From contig CANGCT010000015.1 of NCBI GenBank assembly GCA_947452415.1, forward strand, positions 1-38,586: DNA of 38,586 nt, given 5' to 3'. Shown here one piece after another: positions 23,201 through 32,200 of the stretch (its first letter is position 1; each line of letters begins with the position of its first letter). This DNA comes from Flavobacteriaceae bacterium. GTDB lineage: Bacteria > Bacteroidota > Bacteroidia > Flavobacteriales > Flavobacteriaceae. The notes beneath the pieces were generated by a model. It made no database searches and was not told the DNA's origin. It was given only the letters and a program-made list of their open reading frames with translations. The translations under genes and the position numbers were made by a program.

Positions 23201-26200
23201 TTACAGTTACGGTACACCCGTCGGTTGTGGTAGATCCTGTTGCTCCACAAGTACTATGTAATGGTGCAATAAGTACTTTAGTTAACTTTACGACACCTAT
23301 TTCTGGAGGAACGACAACTTATGCATGGACTAATAGTGATCCAAGTATTGGTTTAGAAGGAGCTGGAGCTGGAAATAACATTCCGGTATTTATTGCAACC
23401 AATTCAGGAAATGCGCCTAAAACGGCTACAATATCTGTAACTCCTACCTTTACTAATGCAGGAGTAAGTTGTGTTGGTGCACCAATGACATTTACAATTA
23501 TTGTAAATCCATCTGCTCAAGTAAATCCAATAAGTCAGCAAGTATTCTGTAATGGAAATCCAGCAATTATTAACCTATCTTCAATAAATACAGGTGGTAT
23601 AAATAGCTACAACTGGACAAATTCTAATCCTAGCATTGGATTGGCGCCTTCTGCAGCAAGTGTTATTCCAACATTTACAGCAACTAATTTAGGATCTGAT
23701 CCTATATCGTCAACAATAACGGTTACTCCAATATTTACTTTTGCTGGTGTTACTTGTACAGGTGCTCCAACAACTTTCCCGATTACCGTTAATCCTTCAC
23801 CACAAATTAATCCAATAGCTTCACAAGTTTTATGTAAAGGCGCTTCAAGTAATATAATAAACTTTACAACTACTAATTTTGGCGGGACTACTACCTATTC
23901 TTGGACAAATTCAAATCCAAATATTGGATTATTTCCTATCACAGGAACTGGTGACTACATTTTACCATTTACTGCGACAAATACAGTAAACACTCCTGAA
24001 GTGTCAACAATAACAGTTACTCCAACATTTACTAATGCAGGAGTTAGTTGTATTGGTAACCCTATTTCATTTACTATTACTGTAAATCCTTTGCCTCAAG
24101 TTAATACTCCTAACCCTCAAGTTTTCTGTAATGGTAGTACTGCTTTTGTTAATTTTACAACTATAAATACAGCAGGTGCGACATCATATACTTGGACAAA
24201 CAGCAATACCACCATTAATTTAGCTGCTACTGGATCTGGAAACATTCTTCCTTTTACCGCAATTAATACTGGTACAGTACCACAAGTGGCCACAATAATT
24301 GTAACTCCAACTTTTAGCAATGGTGGGTTAAATTGTGAAGGTGCTCCAATGACTTTTGAAATTATAGTAAATCCAACGGGACAAGTAAATCCAACTGTTC
24401 CACAAGCATTTTGTAATGGCACACCTGCTACTATAAATCTTACTACTTTAAATTCTGGAGGTGATACAACCTATTATTGGACAAATTCAGAGCCAAGTAT
24501 AGGGCTTCCAGCAAGTGGAACAAGTAACAACTTAGCTTCTTTTACTGCAACTAATACAGGAACCCTACCGGTAACGGCTAACATCTTAGTGACTCCATCC
24601 TTTTCTCACGCAGGTGTAACTTGTACTGCTACTCCACCAATGGCATTTACAATTACCGTAAATCCATCTGCACAAGTAGATCTTCCAGTTAACCAAGTTT
24701 ATTGTAATGGAAGTACTACTCCATTAATTAACTTTACTACACAAAATACTGGTGGAGTAACTACTTATAATTGGACAATCAATAATTCAAATATTGGTTT
24801 ATCAACTACAAGTGGCTCAGGTACTATTCCGACCTTTAATGCAATTAATACAGGGACTAGCCCTATTCTAGCAACAGTTACGGTAACACCTTATTTTACT
24901 AATAACAGTGTAACTTGTTCTGGTACTCCAAAAACATTTACAATTACCATAAATCCTTCTGGAGATATGAATACACCGGCTAACCAAGTATTTTGTAATG
25001 GTAGTACCGCAAACATTAACCTAACAACACCAATAACCGGAGGAATTACAACTTATGCATGGACAAATACAGAGCCGTCTATTGGGTTAGCTGCTACTGG
25101 AAATGGAATTCTTCCTCAGTTTGTTGCTCACAATACTACTACAACTCCTGTAGTTGCTATAATTGTGGTAACTCCAATATTTACCAATGATGGAGTAAGT
25201 TGTCTTGGCACTCCAAAAACATTTACCGTTACCATAAATCCTTCTGGTGAAGTTGCTCAACCAGCTTCGCAAATTTTATGTAATGGAAGTGCTTCTACGG
25301 CAGTATTATTTTCTACAAATAATAACCCTATAGGAACAACTACTTATTCTTGGACTAACGATAACCAAAATATTGGATTATTAACAAACGGAAACAACAA
25401 CATGCAGTCTTTTGTAGCTACTAATGCTGGAAATACTCCACAAGTAGCAAACATAACTGTAACTCCATCGTATTCATATGATGGCGTAATTTGTATTGGT
25501 GATTCAAAAACATTTACAATTAGGGTAAATCCATCTCCTCAAGTAGATCAAATGAGTCCTAAAGTATTTTGTAATGGTAGTGCAACTAATATGATATCCT
25601 TTACTACTGCCACTTCAGGAGGAATAACTACCTATTCATGGCATAACAGTAATACCAATATAGGATTGCAAGCAGATGGCACAGGATTTATACCATCCTT
25701 TATACCAATAAATATAAGCACTATTCCTATAAGCGCAACCATCACTGTAACTCCTACTTACACATATCAAGGGGTTAGTTGTATAGGTAATCCGATGACA
25801 TTTACTATTACAGTAAATCCATTAGCACAAGTAAATCCAATTACTCCACAAGTAAAATGTGACGGCGATTTAGTAACCATTAACCTGTCAACCTTAACAA
25901 GTGTAGGTGCTACATCTTATTCATGGACTAATTCTGCTCCTAGTATTGGATTAGGAGCATATGGAAATAATTTTCCTGCTTTTACAGCAATTAATTCTGG
26001 AACACAGCCTGTAGTAGCAACTATAATAGTAACACCAACTTATACCAATGAAGGCATGACTTGTGCTGGAACTACAACTACATTTACTATTACTGTGAAT
26101 CCAAAGGCACAAGTAGCTCAACCGGATAACCAAGTTTTTTGTAATGGTACTAGTACTTCATTGATTAATTTCTCAACAGAAAATACTTTAGGAAGTACTA

Positions 26201-29200
26201 CCTATACTTGGACTAATAGTAATCCAAGTATTGGATTGCAAACAAATGGATCAGGACCAATTCCAACCTTTTCAGTAATTAATATTGGGACAATTCCATT
26301 AGTAGCAACTATAGAAGTAACGCCAACTTTTACTTACGCTGGTGTAACTTGCACAGGTGATCCAAAAACATTTACAATTACAATAAATCCTTCTGGTGAA
26401 GTGGATCAACCATCTCCTCAAGTTTTCTGTAGTGAAAGTATGGCTACAATAAACCTTACTACACCAACTACGGTTGGCGTAACTAGTTACTCTTGGACTA
26501 ATACTGCTCCAAGCATTGGATTACAAAGTGGTATAGGAAGTAATATTCCTACATTTATGGCATCTAACCCTGGAAGTTCTCCGGTAGTTGGAACTATTGT
26601 AGTAACCCCAACCTATACTAATGCAGGAGTAAGTTGTACAGGTAACACAAAAACATTTACTGTAACGGTTAATCCATCACCACAAGTAAACACAGTACCT
26701 TCGCAAGTAATTTGTAATGGAAGTTTAACCAACCTAGTAAATTTCACTACAAATAATACTGGAGGAGCTACTGGTGGAACTACAACCTATCATTGGTTAA
26801 ATAATAATCTTAATATTGGTATGGCAATGGAAGGAACTGGAAATATACTTCCTTTTATTGCATTAAATACTGGATCAAATGTACAAGTGGCAACATTAAC
26901 GGTTACTCCTATCTATACCAATGCTGGTGTAAGTTGTACCGGAAACCCTATTACTTTTACTATTACGGTAAATCCTAAAGCACAAGTAATTCTGCCTACT
27001 TCACAGGTATTCTGTGATGGAAGTCCAGCTGTAGTTAACCTTAGTTCAATAACAACTGGGGCAAATACTACATATGAATGGTTAAATTCTGATCCAAGCA
27101 TTGGATTAATAGCACATGGATTTGGTAGCAACATTCCTCCGTTTGTAGCGACCAATCCAGGGCCAGTTCCTGTTGTGGCGACAATAACAGTTATTCCAAC
27201 CTTTACTAATGCAGGAATTAGTTGTGTGGGTACTTCTATTGTATTTACAATTACTGTGAATCCTAAGGCGCAAGTAAATGCATTTACATCATTAGTGAAA
27301 TGTAATCAAGATATTATAGCTTCAATTCCATTTAGCACAACAACTGGAGGTGGTATCACTACTTATGAGTGGACCAATTCCATGCCAAGTATCGGATTAC
27401 CTGCCCATGGAACAACAAACTATATTCCTGCCTTTTCGGCAACAAATACAGGAAGCATTCCATTAGTAGCAACAATTACAGTTACTCCTACCTACTCTAA
27501 TGCTGGAGTAAATTGTACTACTGGCGCTCCAGAAGTATTTACAATTACTGTTAATCCATCGGGGCAAGCAAATCAAATAGCGCCTCAAGCTTTTTGTAAT
27601 GGATTAAATACCAATACTATTAATTTAACTACAAATAATACTCAAGGAATTACCAACTATACTTGGACTAATTCAAATCCTAATATTGGATTAATAGGGC
27701 CAGGAATCGACTTTATTCAATCCTTTTTAGCAACAAATTCAGGAACAAATCCTTCTGTAGGATCCATAAATGTTATTCCAATATTTACCAATGCTGGATT
27801 AAGCTGTGTTGGAAACCCAATGACATTTACTATTTCCATTAATCCAACTGGACAAGTAGATCCAATAGGCTCATTAGTAAAATGTAGTGGAGATTCAGTA
27901 GCTATTAATCTTATAACTATTAATAGCGGAGGTACAACTACCTACTCTTGGACCAATACCGATCCTAGTATTGGATTAAATAACGGTTCTGGAACCAACC
28001 TCCCACTATTTACAGCGACCAATGTTGGACCGCTTCCTGTTGTTGCAACAGTCGTGGTAACTCCAACCTATACTTATTCGGGAGTAAGTTGTACAGGGCC
28101 ATCTAAAACATTTACTATTACAGTAAATCCATCTGCGCAAGTAAACCAACCTAATTCACAAGTAATTTGTGATAGCGAATCTAGTACTGCGGTTATTTTT
28201 AATACTGCAAATGTTGGAGGAACTACTAACTATACTTGGACAAATAGCATTCCGAGTAGTTACTTAGCGGCAAGTGGTATAGGAAATACTATTCCTCCAT
28301 TTATTGCAAGCAATTCTGGAACTGCTCCTATTGTACATACTATAACGGTAACTCCAAGTTATAATAATAATGGAATTACTTGTAGTGGAGCGCCTAAAAC
28401 TTTTACAATTACAGTAAATCCAATACCACAAGTAAATCCAGTGTCCTCACAAGTTAAGTGCAACGGAAGCTCAACTACATTAGTAAACTTTACTACTATT
28501 AATTCTGGAGGGGTTACCACTTATGACTGGACCAATTCCATACCAAGTATAGGATTACTAGCTTCTGGATCTGGACCAATTTCTGCATTTACTGCAATAA
28601 ATACGGGGACTGTTCCATTAGTGGCAACAATTACGGTAACTCCAAAATTCACTAATGGAGATACTACTTGTGCCGGTTTGCCAATGATATTTACTATTAC
28701 TGTAAATCCATCTCCACAAGTTAATCTGCCTACCCAACAAGTATTTTGTAACGGAGAAGTTGTAAACCTTAATCTTACTTCAACAACTTCAAATGCTGGA
28801 ACTACTTATATCTGGACGAATACCGATCCAAGTATCGGATTAATTACAAATGGATCTGGAAATAACCTTCCTACATTTACTGCTGTTAATATTGGATCTG
28901 TTCCTGTAGTGGCAACGATATCTGTAACTCCTATATTTACTAATTCTGGTGTTACCTGCACTGGTTCTCCATTAACGTTTACGATTACAGTAAATCCAAG
29001 CCCAAAAGCTACTATTAGTGGGCCAATTAATTTTGTGGCTTGCCAAAATGGAACTCAACCGGTAATTACATTTACTGGTACTAACGGAATTTCACCATAC
29101 ACTTTTAATTATCAAACAGTTGGGCCAAATGGAACTTTCTTATCAAGTGCAACTTCAATAGGAAATAGTGCTTCAATATCAATTCCAACTTCAGTATTTG

Positions 29201-32200
29201 GAAACTATACTATTATGCTTTTAAGCGTTCAAGACTCTAGTTCAAATTCATGTAGTTCTTTGGTAAATCCAGCAATGAATACCGCCTATGTTCAGGTTCA
29301 AGAAACTGGAACAGTAGTTCCGTTAAATGTGTCTTTAGTTTCACAAACTATTTGTCAAAATGTTTCTATTGCTCCTATCGTATTTACAATTGGTGGATCA
29401 TCAAATAACGCGTTTGTAACTAATTTACCTTCTGGGCTGACTCAAAGTTACAGTTCAAATATTTTAACCATTTCTGGAATACCAACTACTCCAGGAGTTT
29501 ATAATTATATAGTTCATACTACCGGATCAACAAATGGATGTAATTCTATTTACACAGCAGGAACCATTACTGTTAATTCAAATGGAAACACTTCGGCAAT
29601 GACGCCAATAAATCCTACAGTATGTGCAAATAATCCTTTAGTACCAATTATGTTTAATCTTGGAGGTGGCGCAACTGGAGGAATCGTTACTTTCTTACCA
29701 CATCAACCTTCAGGAATTACATGGTCAATAAGTGGCACTATATTAACCATTGAAGGAACATCAGCAGATGCAGGAATTTATACTTATACTGTTCAATCGT
29801 TTGGTATATGCGATCAAACGCCTATAACTGGAACTATAACCATAAAGAATGCTGCAACTATTTCTTTAGTTTCTGGAAATCCATCACCTACAGTTTGTAT
29901 TGGAAGTTCTTTTGCAACACCTATTCAATATAGTATAAATCCTGCAACGAATACAATGCTACTTTCAGCTTCTTCAACTTTACCTACAGGTGTAACTTTT
30001 AATCCTGCAATAGGAATAATTACTGGTACTCCAACTGAAAGTGGTACGTTCCCATATACTATAATTTCGGATAATGGTTGCGGAAATGCCCTTTCGGGAA
30101 TTATAACTGTAAATCCTTTACAATCTATTTCCTATTTGTCGGGTAATATCAATCAAGTTGCATGTCAAAACTCCCCTATTGACCCTATTAATTTCTTAGT
30201 TTCAGCAGGAGTAACTTCCATTACTGTTTCGCCGGCATTGCCTGCAGGAATAAATATGGTTTTAGTAGGTGGAATAGTTACAATTTCTGGTACACCAACC
30301 ACTGCAACAAGCATAGCTTTAAACTATACCATTACAACTCAAGGTGGTTGTGGTGCGCCTTCACCTTATAGCTTTACGCTAGATGTTCATCCTGCAGCAA
30401 CAATTACACTTACATCTGGATCGGGTGCAATTAACCAATCTGTTTGTCAAAGTTCTGCAATTGTTCCAATTGTATTTACAATTGGTGGTGGTGCAACGGG
30501 AATAATAATTAATCCTCCTTTACCAACAGGATTAACCTTGACTTCTCTTGCAGGCACCTATTCTATACAAGGAAATCCTCAAGTGAACGGCGTATATAAT
30601 TTTAATATTACCACAACAGGATGTCTTAATACATTATCAGTAACAATTTCTAATGTAAACACTTCTGTTGGTATTATTTTAAATTCTGCAGCTGGAACCG
30701 ACAATCAAACTCTTTGTCAAACTGGATTTGTTTCGCCAATTCAACCTATAATTTACAATGTAGTAGGTGCTACGAGTATCATTACAAATGGATTACCTGC
30801 GGGTGTAACGGCAGTATTTAATGGTGGACAGGTAACCATTTCAGGTACTCCAACTGTATCGGGTATTTTTAACTATACCGTTACCACACTTCCGTGTTCT
30901 ATTGTGAAAGCGGGTGTAATTAAAATTTCCACTCCAATATTTATAACCAATGAATTGGTTACAAATGTATCTTGTAGCAGTAATATTGATGGAGCAATTG
31001 CAGTAACCATAGTTGGTGGCGCACCATATTACGACCCAATAAATGGACAACCTCATTATGCAATTCACTGGTCTGGACCAAACGGTTTCCAACAAAATCT
31101 ATCTACTATTACTGGACTTCAGGCTGGTCAATATGTGCTTACAGGTTCGGATGCAATTGGATGCCCTATTCCAACAACGACCTACAATGTATTGCCTGCG
31201 CAACCGATTAATATATCCACAATATCTTCAACAAACGTTAGTTGTAATGGAGTTTTAGGAAGCGCTAACTTTAATATTACTGGCGGAAGTGGAATATATA
31301 CACAGTTTACCTTACAATATTTAGATCCAAGTTCTCAAAATTTAGTGCCAATAATTCCTGCAAATAACAATTATTATAACATTTCAAATTTGCAAGCAGG
31401 CATCTATTATTTAACTGTTAAAGACAGTCATAACTGTACTACAACGCCTCCATACTTATTCACTATTTATGATTATAGTTCCCTATCAATGGAATCAATT
31501 ACTATGGATAGTAGTTTGTGCCAAGATACACCAGGAAAAATAAGAATTAAAGTAAATAGTTTAGATACAAATTTAACGTTCTATTACAATAATATTTTAG
31601 TTCCATTTATAGACTTAGGAAATAACATCTATGAATTATCTATTAATAATCCTACGGTACCAAACGGGGTTGTAAAAGTTAAAAATGGACAAAATTGTTG
31701 GTTAAGTAAATTGGTTTCTACCGCAATTATCACCCCCAACTTTACATTTACTTCAAGTAATTTCCAAAATAATGGTTACTACTCTGTAAATGGTAGTGTA
31801 CAGTTTACAAACTTGGTGAACATGAGTAGTATACCTGCAGAATACGATCACATTGTATGGGATTTTGGAGATAGCACTCCATTTAAAGTATTCTATAAAC
31901 CAGCAAATTTATTGCCAAATTCTAATGGAGAAAACTTCCAAACAGTATTCCATACTTATACCACAGATGGAATTTATCAGATTACTTTAACTGTTTATAA
32001 CCAATTTGGTTGTTCAAGAATGGTAACTAAAACAATTATTATTGGAAGTGGGGCGACCATGATGTTGCCAACTATATTTACTCCTAATAATGATGGAATA
32101 AATGATTTATTCCGTCCTTCCTTAGTTGGTCTTAAAGACGTTTCCATGAATATTTATGATGAATGGGGTAATTTAGTTTATGAATTTTCTTCTGATGTTT

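Noticed and set aside
8064..31258. Many 60-100-residue frames antisense or out of frame within the giant gene
   Set aside because: They follow the repeat period and composition of the sense gene, so they are shadows of it.
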